Source of the DNA: Bacteroidales bacterium | Lineage (GTDB): Bacteria; Bacteroidota; Bacteroidia; Bacteroidales; VadinHA17 | Reading direction: 5' to 3' | Assembly: GCA_019429325.1 (NCBI GenBank) | Contig: JAHYJA010000014.1 | Location: 1-36,704 of the forward strand | DNA length: 36,704 nt | In this document: positions 17,012 to 25,350 of the stretch, one piece after another | How the letters are laid out: each line of letters begins with the position of its first letter | Numbering within the stretch: position 1 is the stretch's first letter | Notes under the pieces: generated by a model | The model's database searches: none | What the model was told of the DNA's origin: nothing | The model's input: the letters and a program-made list of their open reading frames with translations, nothing else | Program-made: the position numbers and the translations under genes

Positions 17012-18868
17012 ATGGCTCAAAACAGAACCCCTGAAAATATGAAAACCGTTCCCGCCTTCAGAGCCCTGAAAAATCATTCAGTAATTATTTCAGTTGCATT
17101 AATCCTGGCTTTTGCATCGTGGAGCAGTGACCAGCAGAAGAGGTCCGGCAGCACTATTGAGTACACCGTGTCGATGGAGAACCCCAATAACCACTATTAC
17201 CAGGTATCATTCACTTATGACGGTTTTAAGGAAAAATCCATAGAGTTTAAACTTCCCTCCTGGACCCCCGGATATTATATGATAATGGATTATGCCAAGA
17301 ACGTGGTAAACTTCAGGGCAGTAGATAATAAAGGGGAGGAACTTCCCTGGGAAAAAACACAGAAAAACAGGTGGAGGGTCAACTCAATCAGAAACGGCTT
17401 TGTAAAAGTCAGCTATGAAGTTTATTCCTTCAGGACCTCGGTAGCCGACCCCTTCCTTGACGATGGCCGGGGATTCATTTCCCCCACCGGGATATTTCTC
17501 CATCCAGGCGGGAAAAAAAGCCACCCTGTAACTGTGACCGTCATTCCATATGAGAAGTTCCCGGTCGTTTCCACCGGCCTTGAGCCGGTTCCCGGAATGA
17601 CAAACGCGTTCTATGCCTCCGATTTTGATGTGCTCTATGATTCTCCAATACTGGCCGGGAATCACGAGATCCTGAAATTTGAGCTGAATGGAATACCCTA
17701 TACTGTGGCGGCTGAGAACCTGGGCAGTATAGACCGTTCGAAATTTATTGAAGATCATAAGAAAATGATCAGTGAAGCTACTGCTGTTGTAGGTGATATC
17801 CCTTATAAACATTATACTTTCCTGATAATGAACCGCGGGGGCGGCGGGCTTGAACACACAAATTCCATGGCGGTATTTGCCAGTCCTGCCAGCTTCGGCA
17901 CTCCCAACGGATACAGGCGTTGGCTGAGCTTTGCCGCGCATGAATTCTTTCACCTGTACAACGTAAAAACCATCAGACCTGTTGAACTCGGACCTTTTGA
18001 CTACGACAAGGAGAATTACACCACAATGCTCTGGTTTTCTGAAGGGGTTACCTCCTACTACGAGAACCTGATATTGAACCGGGCAGGTTTTTTTACCCGC
18101 CAGGATGTGTTTAATGATCTGAGATCAGCCATCGCAAATTACGAGAACATTCCAGGTCGCCTCTTCCAGTCCGCAGCACAATCGAGCTTCGATGCCTGGC
18201 TCTATTTTCTTAACAGGTCCGAAAACTCCTTAAACACAACCATCTCCTATTATGACAAGGGTTGTGCACTTGGGTTACTGCTCGATCTGAAGATCCGTCA
18301 TGAGTCTGGCAACAGGCGTTCCCTCGACGATGTGATGCGTACCCTTTATAATGAATATTACAAGGAGAAGAGCAGAGGGTTTACCGATAAGGAATTCAGG
18401 GATGTCTGTGAAAAAACAGCCGGCAAATCTCTGGATGAATTGTTTGATGTTTACATCCCTACCACCCGCGAAATCGATTATGCAAAATACCTTGCCTACG
18501 CCGGTTTGAGCATTGATACAAATCCAATACCCCAACCGGGCGGATGGCTTGGCGCTGCAACCCGCCAGGAAGGCGACAATCTGATGATTACCCGTGTTGA
18601 GTGGGATTCCCCCGCTTACAGGGCCGGATTGAGCTTCCAGGATGTTATCAATGAAGTGGATGGAATGAAACTTACAGCCAGTCAGCTCGAAGAAAAGCTC
18701 TCGGGTCTGAAAAAAGGAGACAAGATCACTATTTCGGTGACTCATCGTGAAATCAGGAATACCCTGGAAATTATCCTCGGAGAGAAAACCATCAGGAGCT
18801 TCGAAATAAAACCAATGGCTGATCCGACTCCTCAGCAGACAGCCATTCTCGATAACTGGCTCAGGTAA
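17012..18868 (+). CDS. M61-family metallopeptidase with C-terminal PDZ domain
   Basis: This 618-residue protein carries a hydrophobic export segment (about residues 22-37). An N-terminal beta domain includes LPSWTPGYYMIMDYAKNV. The M61 core has GGGGLEH at 277-283, the zinc site HEFFH at 310-314 and the third ligand Glu344 in WFSEGVTSYYENL. A PDZ domain runs from about 515 to 600 (GGWLGAATRQ, SPAYRAGLSFQDVINEVDG). M61 enzymes are glycyl-type aminopeptidases; this one should act in the periplasm. An alternative ATG at 17039 gives a shorter, equally plausible signal peptide starting MKTVPAF. The Ser/Trp-rich end of the signal could also be an uncleaved anchor. All catalytic residues are present. 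Confidence 0.94.
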   Translation: MAQNRTPENMKTVPAFRALKNHSVIISVALILAFASWSSDQQKRSGSTIEYTVSMENPNNHYYQVSFTYDGFKEKSIEFKLPSWTPGYYMIMDYAKNVVNFRAVDNKGEELPWEKTQKNRWRVNSIRNGFVKVSYEVYSFRTSVADPFLDDGRGFISPTGIFLHPGGKKSHPVTVTVIPYEKFPVVSTGLEPVPGMTNAFYASDFDVLYDSPILAGNHEILKFELNGIPYTVAAENLGSIDRSKFIEDHKKMISEATAVVGDIPYKHYTFLIMNRGGGGLEHTNSMAVFASPASFGTPNGYRRWLSFAAHEFFHLYNVKTIRPVELGPFDYDKENYTTMLWFSEGVTSYYENLILNRAGFFTRQDVFNDLRSAIANYENIPGRLFQSAAQSSFDAWLYFLNRSENSLNTTISYYDKGCALGLLLDLKIRHESGNRRSLDDVMRTLYNEYYKEKSRGFTDKEFRDVCEKTAGKSLDELFDVYIPTTREIDYAKYLAYAGLSIDTNPIPQPGGWLGAATRQEGDNLMITRVEWDSPAYRAGLSFQDVINEVDGMKLTASQLEEKLSGLKKGDKITISVTHREIRNTLEIILGEKTIRSFEIKPMADPTPQQTAILDNWLR

Positions 18869-18923
18869 TATCGCCGGCTCGCTCCTTGTCTTATCTCATC
18901 AATGGCTCAGAGCAAGACTGTCT

Positions 18924-18959
18924 TGCAGGTCATGCAAGTCGTGCAAGTCGTGCAAGTCT
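18924..18959. repeat. 9-bp tandem repeat
   Basis: Four nonamers, TGCAGGTCA, TGCAAGTCG, TGCAAGTCG and TGCAAGTCT, lie between the convergent M61 and dedA genes. They are preceded by a partly palindromic CTTGCAGGTCATGCAAG and followed by pyrimidine-rich heptamers. Confidence 0.88.
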
Positions 18960-18993
18960 GAAGAAACTTCTTAATTATGCCCTTGGTATTCGA

Positions 18994-19053
18994 TCTCCCC
19001 CTCTCCCCATCTCCCCCTCTCCCTTTCATTCCTTCGGTCTTCGGTCTTCGGTC
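18994..19053. repeat. 7-bp repeat array overlapping the 3' end of dedA
   Basis: Pyrimidine-rich units (TCTCCCC types) run into three perfect TTCGGTC heptamers at 19033-19053. Bases 19010-19049 are an exact inverted copy of 11107-11146. The dedA stop codon and its last ten codons lie inside this array. Confidence 0.92.
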
Positions 19054-19652
19054 TTCTTCAGTATTCCCTTTACTATCAGATAGATCACAAAACCTGTACC
19101 CAGAGCTATAAGCCCAGGAACCAAGTAGGGGAATATCTGTTCCCTGACTTCATAAAGGAAATATCCGATAACGGCAAGTATCAGATTCCAGATGCCTGCT
19201 CCGGCTGCAGTATAGATGACAAAATCCCGCAGTTTCATCTCAGCCAGGCCGGCGGGTATTGATATTAACTGGCGGACAGCCGGGACCAGACGGCCAATGA
19301 AGGTTGATGATCTGCCGTTCCTGTTAAAATAATCCTCGGCATGCTCTACCTTCTTCTCAGAAAGGAGCAGCAGCCTGCCAAGCTTCGAGCCGGCAAATTT
19401 ATAGACTATCGGACGTCCGAGGTATTTCGCAAGATAATAGTTTATAAGCGCACCCATAAGTGCACCTAAGGTTCCTGCCAGGAAAACGCCGAAAATATTA
19501 AGGTTACCCTGGGCAGCCTTGTAGGCTGCAAACGGGATCACAGCTTCCGACGGAAAGGGCATGAACGAACTCTCAATGGTCATAAGAAGAGCCACCGTGA
19601 AATAATTCAGATTGGCCATGTACCAATCGAGCAGGGAATGAAAAAACTCCAT
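19026..19652 (-). CDS. DedA-family (SNARE-associated/VTT) inner-membrane protein
   Basis: This 208-residue polytopic protein has DedA signatures: acidic Glu27 in TIESSFMPFPSEAVIPF, a glycine-rich segment at 58-70, and the motif FIGRLVPAVRQLISIPAG at 118-135 with its conserved arginines. DedA proteins are linked to flipping or recycling of undecaprenyl phosphate or phospholipids and to membrane-potential-dependent transport. It is the last gene of a run KUP - GH51 - GH51 - DedA, only 6 bp after the GH51 stop. Its last ten residues (KKTEDRRPKE) and stop codon are encoded by a heptamer repeat. The natural C-terminus has probably been replaced or extended by that repeat. Confidence 0.93.
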   Translation of the reverse strand: MEFFHSLLDWYMANLNYFTVALLMTIESSFMPFPSEAVIPFAAYKAAQGNLNIFGVFLAGTLGALMGALINYYLAKYLGRPIVYKFAGSKLGRLLLLSEKKVEHAEDYFNRNGRSSTFIGRLVPAVRQLISIPAGLAEMKLRDFVIYTAAGAGIWNLILAVIGYFLYEVREQIFPYLVPGLIALGTGFVIYLIVKGILKKTEDRRPKE

Positions 19653-19658
19653 ATCAGA

Positions 19659-21638
19659 TCATTTCTTGTAACTTAGAACAATTACGCTCAAAGATATCGG
19701 ATCTGCTTCAAAGTTTAACCTCCTCCCTTTTACCGCGGCACTTTTTTTTGAGGGATAGATATGTCTGGGATTGGTTACTGTATTGTAATCATAAAGACCT
19801 CCTGATGTTAGAGTTTCAATATCAGCAGTTTTCAGCGGTGTTATCCCCTCCGCGTCAATGACCAGTTTCTTCGGGGATTTTGACGAATTTACCACCTTAA
19901 TATAAACTTTGCCTTCTTTTCTGTCGACCGATGCGCTTGCATACAGGCTGTCTGCACCTGTTACGGGCATTCCATCGCTCAGCGCCGGGATCACATGCGT
20001 TCCCCTGTATCCTGCGAACATTTTATGAACATAATAATTAGGCGTTCCTGCAACGTTCAGGTTGTCAAACCATATCATATCGGGCCTCCACTGCCATGCT
20101 TCAACATGAGCCAGAAGAGGAGCATATGAAGCCATGTGCACCACCTCAGCATTGCGTTCCAGACCTGTCATAAAGGCAGCTTCTGCCAGTGCGCTGAACC
20201 AGGAGTTGCGCGATTCGGCATCTTTATCCTCCCTGCCATGCGCAGCATATTCCCCGGCAAATACCTTAATGCCTTTTCTGTCGTAACTGTCATATCGTTT
20301 GGCATTGTTTAGAAACCATTCGGGGGGCATGTAATAGTGCTCATCTATGAGATCCGGGTCCAGTTTTTTCATTTCCGACCACAGATAGTCAAAAGCTTCG
20401 CCTGAAGCCCGGGGACCTGAGCCCGATACGATCTTTATCTCAGGATGTTTTTGCCTGAGTACCGTCTCAAATTCCCTGTAACGTTCAACATACTGCTCAT
20501 CCCATTGCTCATTTCCAATGCCGATATATTTCAGGTTAAAAGGTTCAGGATGACCCATTGAAGCCCTCAATCTCCCCCATTTTGTTGTTTCCGGACCGTT
20601 GGCAAACTCTATCAGATCGAGGGCATCCTGGATATATGGGTCGAGTTCTTCGGGAGGAACAACTTCGGCTGCATTGTACTGGCACGACATCCCGCAGTTA
20701 AGGATAGGCAGAGGTTCGGCACCAAGATCTTCAGCCAGCTGAAAGTATTCGAAGAATCCAAGTCCGAAAGTCTGGAAATAATCAGGGGCTTGTCTGTTGC
20801 GTATCTCCACATTCCAGCGGTTCATGATCATTTTTCTTTCCTCAACGGGTCCCACGGTTGTTTTCCACTGATACCTGTTCTCAAGGTCCCTTCCCTCCAC
20901 GATACAGCCGCCGGGAAATCTCAGAAATCCGGGGTTCAGGCCGGCTATCATTTCAACGATGTCTTTTCTTAATCCTCCGGGCCTATCCTTCCATGTGTCA
21001 GACGGGAACAGTGATACCATGTCGATATCTGTCCGCCCTGTTCCTGTGAAAAGTATTCTCAGCTGTGCCTTTGGTTCTGTTGCTGTTGCCGGCAATGAGA
21101 CCTTGCGCGTCTGCCATTCCGGCCCTAATCCACCTATGTCAGCGCCTGCAATAACGGTTCCATCCGGTTTTATCAGCTCGATCTTCATTTTAAGATCCGC
21201 ATCCCCGTGCAATCGGGCATTGACAGAAAAATCATAACGGACCCCCTCCCTTATCCCCATTCCCCGGAATCCTTCGTTCAGAAGCCCGAACCACCCTTGC
21301 GGAGCATCAACAACAAGATAAATGTAGCGTGGGTTGAGGGGACTTTCAGGAGTATAGAATGTCGGAACAACCCTTCCGCTGCCTTCTTCCCTTATCTGTC
21401 TCCAGCCCATCAGTGGCAGAGAAAACTCGAACGATCTGTTCTTAACCAGCTCTGCATATATGCCGCCATCCGCAGCGAAATTGATATCCTCAAAGAATAC
21501 ACCCCACATTGTGGGCTGGATCTCAGATACCGGCTTGTTTGCCAAAACCCTTATTTCAGTCACAGGCTGCCCGGCAACAATTACAGCCAGGAACAGCAAC
21601 AGGGTAAGAACAAAACTTTTTCTGCAAATACTTCCCAT
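19659..21638 (-). CDS. GH51 alpha-L-arabinofuranosidase with carbohydrate-binding-like insert
   Basis: This 659-residue exported enzyme has a signal peptide (residues 1-23, ending IVAGQ). The core begins at TMWGVFFEDINFAADGGIYAE (43-63). Residues ~75-215 form a beta-sandwich resembling a CBM4/9-type module. The catalytic barrel follows with LRFPGGCIVEG (239-249), the acid/base Glu377 in IGIGNEQWD and the nucleophile Glu463 in VFAGEYAAHG. It should remove terminal alpha-L-arabinofuranosyl groups from arabinan or arabinoxylan fragments in the periplasm or at the surface. It lies 7 bp after a second, different GH51 gene and 6 bp before dedA, so the three form one transcript. Confidence 0.95.
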   Translation of the reverse strand: MGSICRKSFVLTLLLFLAVIVAGQPVTEIRVLANKPVSEIQPTMWGVFFEDINFAADGGIYAELVKNRSFEFSLPLMGWRQIREEGSGRVVPTFYTPESPLNPRYIYLVVDAPQGWFGLLNEGFRGMGIREGVRYDFSVNARLHGDADLKMKIELIKPDGTVIAGADIGGLGPEWQTRKVSLPATATEPKAQLRILFTGTGRTDIDMVSLFPSDTWKDRPGGLRKDIVEMIAGLNPGFLRFPGGCIVEGRDLENRYQWKTTVGPVEERKMIMNRWNVEIRNRQAPDYFQTFGLGFFEYFQLAEDLGAEPLPILNCGMSCQYNAAEVVPPEELDPYIQDALDLIEFANGPETTKWGRLRASMGHPEPFNLKYIGIGNEQWDEQYVERYREFETVLRQKHPEIKIVSGSGPRASGEAFDYLWSEMKKLDPDLIDEHYYMPPEWFLNNAKRYDSYDRKGIKVFAGEYAAHGREDKDAESRNSWFSALAEAAFMTGLERNAEVVHMASYAPLLAHVEAWQWRPDMIWFDNLNVAGTPNYYVHKMFAGYRGTHVIPALSDGMPVTGADSLYASASVDRKEGKVYIKVVNSSKSPKKLVIDAEGITPLKTADIETLTSGGLYDYNTVTNPRHIYPSKKSAAVKGRRLNFEADPISLSVIVLSYKK

Positions 21639-21645
21639 TATTAAC

Positions 21646-23253
21646 CTATTTTATTTCAAGTAAAACAATCGATTTTGCCGGAATCACTGCAGTCAGCAGA
21701 TTGCCCTTTTTTCCTGCCCCGTCATACCCGGTAATCCGGACATTCGAAGGATTGTCAAATGTGTTTATATCTGTAATCCTGGCTGATGTAAGGATCTGCC
21801 CCTTTACTGAGCTCCATTTTACCTGATCGAGTGTTGCAGAAAGGTTGACAGGATTATTCGGATCGATATTGACCAGTGTCATATGAACGACCCCGAGGGA
21901 GTCTTTTGAAGCTGATACGTTGAGTGCCGGAAGTCTCTGGTCGCCGATCACATAGTCGGGACTGGTAAACTTCACCGGCAGCATCATTGCATCGTGGTGC
22001 GCCTTAAACATATCAAATACATGGTATGTAGGAGTAAGGATCATTTTAGGACCTTCCGTAAGCACCAGTGCCTGAAGCACATTGATGGTCTGAGCCAGCT
22101 GTGCCATCCTTACCCTGTCGCAATGATTATTAAAGATGTTAAGCGTTGATCCTGCTATTATCGCATCCCTGAGGCTGTTCTGCTGATAGAGGAACCTGGG
22201 GTTTGTCCCTGGTTCGGGATCGGTCCATATCCCCCACTCACCTACCACAAGTGCAATTCTCTTTAGTGAATCGTATTTTGTCATAACTGCATCATGCCCT
22301 TCAATGATCTCTTCGAGCCTGAGAGCATTGCGCAGTGTGGCAAAGTAGGTCTCCTCGGTAAAGCTGGTTGCTGAGGCCTGGCTCGGGATCTGAACTCCCT
22401 GCTGCTGACCCTGGGGTGGCACCCCCTGCCCGGGTATTCTGCCTCTGGGAGGCCGCGTATAATAGTGCAGATCTATCCCCCACATTGCACCGCGGCCCCC
22501 TCCGGCGGCCAATCCCTGCATAAGAACCTCGGTCCATTGGTAGTTGGCACCGCTTGCACCACAGGCAATCTTCCGCAAAGGCGCACCCGGATAGTTTTTG
22601 GCAAAGGAGGAGTATTGCCTGTACTGGGTGACATAATACTCCGGAGTCATGTTCCCTCCACAACCCCAGTTCTCATTTCCTACCCCCCAGTAGGTGACTC
22701 TCCACGGCTCATCCCTTCCGTTTTCCTTCCTGAGATTGGTCATCGGACTTACACCGTCGAAATTAAGGTATTCAATCCATCTCGACATCTCCTCCACAGT
22801 GCCACTGCCGACATTCCCAATAATGAAAGGCTCTGTGTCAAGCAATTCGCAGAGCAGCAGAAACTCATGAGTGCCAAAACTGTTGTCCTCGGTAACGTTG
22901 CCCCAGTTTGTATTAATCATGGTGGGGCGCTGCTCCCTTGGTCCTATCCCGTCGCGCCAGTGATACTCGTCAGCAAAGCATCCCCCCGGCCATCTCAGGT
23001 TCGGGATCTTAATCTTTTTCAGGGCATCAACAATATCAAGCCTGATCCTGTCCTGTTTGGGAACCTGCATGGCAGGATCAACCCAGTATCCGTCATAAAT
23101 GCACCTCCCCAGGTGTTCGGAGAAATGGCCATAGATATGCCTGCTGATCTGATGTTTTGATGCTCCCGCATCCACAACAAGCGTTACCTGCGACTGCCCC
23201 GAAGCACAGAGCGTCAGGGCAAGGATGCTCAGCAAAAGAGAAATTTTTTTCAT
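21646..23253 (-). CDS. GH51 alpha-L-arabinofuranosidase, compact type
   Basis: This 535-residue protein has a signal peptide (about residues 1-20, LALTLCASGQ). The GH51 core includes HIYGHFSEHLGRCIYDG at 39-55 and LRWPGGCFADEYHWRDGIGP near 86-105. The acid/base is Glu194 in WGVGNENWGCGGNM, and the nucleophile is Glu339 in LVVGEWGIW. A C-terminal beta-sandwich ends in the typical AKSIVLLEI. This type lacks the CBM-like insert of its neighbour. Unusually, a Gly/Pro/Gln-rich loop at about 268-297 interrupts the barrel between DLHYYTRPP and the next helix. It starts 25 bp after the KUP stop and is followed 7 bp later by the second GH51. The two paralogues may differ in linkage or chain-length preference. 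Confidence 0.95.
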   Translation of the reverse strand: MKKISLLLSILALTLCASGQSQVTLVVDAGASKHQISRHIYGHFSEHLGRCIYDGYWVDPAMQVPKQDRIRLDIVDALKKIKIPNLRWPGGCFADEYHWRDGIGPREQRPTMINTNWGNVTEDNSFGTHEFLLLCELLDTEPFIIGNVGSGTVEEMSRWIEYLNFDGVSPMTNLRKENGRDEPWRVTYWGVGNENWGCGGNMTPEYYVTQYRQYSSFAKNYPGAPLRKIACGASGANYQWTEVLMQGLAAGGGRGAMWGIDLHYYTRPPRGRIPGQGVPPQGQQQGVQIPSQASATSFTEETYFATLRNALRLEEIIEGHDAVMTKYDSLKRIALVVGEWGIWTDPEPGTNPRFLYQQNSLRDAIIAGSTLNIFNNHCDRVRMAQLAQTINVLQALVLTEGPKMILTPTYHVFDMFKAHHDAMMLPVKFTSPDYVIGDQRLPALNVSASKDSLGVVHMTLVNIDPNNPVNLSATLDQVKWSSVKGQILTSARITDINTFDNPSNVRITGYDGAGKKGNLLTAVIPAKSIVLLEIK

Positions 23254-23278
23254 AATACCTGGTTTTATTTATGAATAA

Positions 23279-25234
23279 TCAGTTGATCCGGTTAATTCTA
23301 TGATCGACAGGCTGATCGATCGTTATCGGCACCTGTTCGACAATTGTGCTGGTGGAGTCAAGCTTGAGCGCCTTGATATCACTTATGCTCAGGTATTTTG
23401 CCACGCTGTTAAGCGCCAGGGTAACTTTCTCCCAGTTCGATAGTTTCATGTCGCGCGGCATTATTCTTTCAATAAGTATAAACTTAAAATCACCCGGGAA
23501 CTCATGCTTCTTCAGGGAACCATACGAACTTTCAAGCCTGATCTCGCCGGAACTTACCAGATCTTCCAGAACCTCCCTGAAATACATATTGATCCGGGGC
23601 TCGATCTTGAATCCAATATGGAAATCGACTCTTATCAATACTCCCGGAATAATGTGGTTAACCTGGTATTCAAACCTGTCAGGTTCTTCAATTCTGTTCA
23701 CATGCAGGAACCAATAGGTGTCTGCACGTTTTGGCTGGCGATGGAAAATGGAATAGATGACCTTCGATTCAACCTGATCGCGCCTGTTGGCCCGTATAAT
23801 ATACACAAGGTTGGTGGCTGTCCTGGGAACTGATTCATCCTTCGACAGATCCCGGAAGAGATCGATATACTTGTGAAGATTGGCGAATGTGATATACCTG
23901 TTCTTGATCTTCCTCCCGAAGTACCAGCCATACATCAGGGCAAAAAAGAGTGAACCGAGAATTATCGTAAGCCATATTCCATTGGGTATCTTTAACAGAT
24001 AGGCAACCAGGAAACAGGATTCCGAGGTAAGGAAAACCATCAGGAAGAGAAGTATAAAACGATGATTGACCCCGCTCTTATACAGGTAGAGTGACAGAAG
24101 AAGGGTTGTCATGATCATCGGAATAACTACAGATAACCCATAGGGAGCAACCATACTGACCGACTCCCTGAAGAACAGCACTACCACACTGCATGCTATC
24201 CACAGGAACCAGTTCAGCATGGGTATGTAAACCTGTCCTTTTTGTTCCGTGGGATGAAACACCCTTATCTTGGGCCAGAAATTGAGCGACATGGCTTCGC
24301 TGAGAAGCGTGTATGATCCGCTGATTAGTGCCTGGCTGGCTATAATTGCAGCTGCGGTTGAGATAATTATTCCCGGGACAAGGAACCAGACGGGCATAGC
24401 TCCGTAAAAAGGATTTATCCCGTCAGTGATCACTTCCTGCCTCAGGAGCCAGGCTCCCTGCCCGAAATAATTAATTATCAGGATTATCAGAACAAATATC
24501 CAGGTCACCTTAAGCTTCTTTTGACCGATTAACCCAAGGTGCGAGTAGAGTAGCTCCGCACCAGTGGTACAAAGGAATATTGCTCCGAGCAGAACAAAGC
24601 CTCCCGGATACTCGGAGAGAAACCTGAATGCGAAAGCAGGATTTACAGCTTTGAGGATCTCCGGATGATGAAAAATCTGGACTGATCCCGTTATCACCAG
24701 CATCAGGAACCAGATGATCATAACGGGACCGATCACAACCTTTAAAATCTTCGTACCAAATTGCTGTATAAAAAAACAAAGTGCAAAGGTAAGCAGTACC
24801 AGGGGGATCACCGGTATCCCCTGATTAACAGTTCTGAATCCCTCAAGAGATGAGGTAACTGTAATTGCCGGCATTATAATCGCATTGACAAGCAGGGCAC
24901 CTGTGGCTGCCATGGTAAGTACCGCGAGCCAGGAAGACTTTTGCCGTATCAGGGTGAAGAGTGCAAATATACCGCCCTCCCCTTTATTGCTTACGGCAGA
25001 GGCGATAAAAACATACTTGATTGTCGTTTGCAGAATAATAGTCCAGAAGATCCCGGAAAGTGAGCCGAATACCAGCAACTCATCAACACCCTGATTTCCG
25101 GCAATCACTGCCTTCAAAACATAAAGGGGACTTGTCGCAAGATTGGCAAAAACAATTCCAAGAGTTATAATTATAGCTCCAAAAGAGAGTTTTTTTATGT
25201 ACAGACTTCCTGCTGTCCTGCCCATGATCTTCAT
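23279..25234 (-). CDS. kup: KUP-family potassium transporter with altered motif residues
   Basis: This 651-residue protein has about 12 membrane segments in the first ~430 residues and a soluble C-terminal domain of about 200, as in KUP/HAK/KT transporters. Family motifs are recognisable (TSPLYVLKA at 34-42, SNKGEGGIFALFTLIRQ near 82-98, GSYTLLSEAMSLNFWPKI). However, the highly conserved GDIGTSPLY is ANLATSPLY, with Asn31 replacing the Asp implicated in proton-coupled K+ transport. The later GDGIITPA-like motif is VNAIIMPA, with Asn117 for Asp. It may be a variant with different coupling. The minus strand has TAAATTTG at 25271-25278, a perfect -7 element about 37 bp upstream but without a clear -33. 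Confidence 0.9.
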   Translation of the reverse strand: MKIMGRTAGSLYIKKLSFGAIIITLGIVFANLATSPLYVLKAVIAGNQGVDELLVFGSLSGIFWTIILQTTIKYVFIASAVSNKGEGGIFALFTLIRQKSSWLAVLTMAATGALLVNAIIMPAITVTSSLEGFRTVNQGIPVIPLVLLTFALCFFIQQFGTKILKVVIGPVMIIWFLMLVITGSVQIFHHPEILKAVNPAFAFRFLSEYPGGFVLLGAIFLCTTGAELLYSHLGLIGQKKLKVTWIFVLIILIINYFGQGAWLLRQEVITDGINPFYGAMPVWFLVPGIIISTAAAIIASQALISGSYTLLSEAMSLNFWPKIRVFHPTEQKGQVYIPMLNWFLWIACSVVVLFFRESVSMVAPYGLSVVIPMIMTTLLLSLYLYKSGVNHRFILLFLMVFLTSESCFLVAYLLKIPNGIWLTIILGSLFFALMYGWYFGRKIKNRYITFANLHKYIDLFRDLSKDESVPRTATNLVYIIRANRRDQVESKVIYSIFHRQPKRADTYWFLHVNRIEEPDRFEYQVNHIIPGVLIRVDFHIGFKIEPRINMYFREVLEDLVSSGEIRLESSYGSLKKHEFPGDFKFILIERIMPRDMKLSNWEKVTLALNSVAKYLSISDIKALKLDSTSTIVEQVPITIDQPVDHRINRIN

Positions 25235-25350
25235 TTTTACAATAACCTGCCGGAAACATCAGAAAACGATCAAATTTAATAATTTATAAAATGCAGGTCC
25301 TTCTATTAAGGATTAATTTAATTATATTTCCGGAAGTTGAAAAAACTGCC

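Noticed and set aside
22465-23160. 231-residue plus-strand ORF inside the compact GH51 gene
   Set aside because: It is antisense to catalytic motifs of GH51, with no domain of its own.
25291-25350. 20-residue upstream extension of the CapA-like protein
   Set aside because: The downstream ATG at 25351 starts a normal signal peptide. The extension would bury it.
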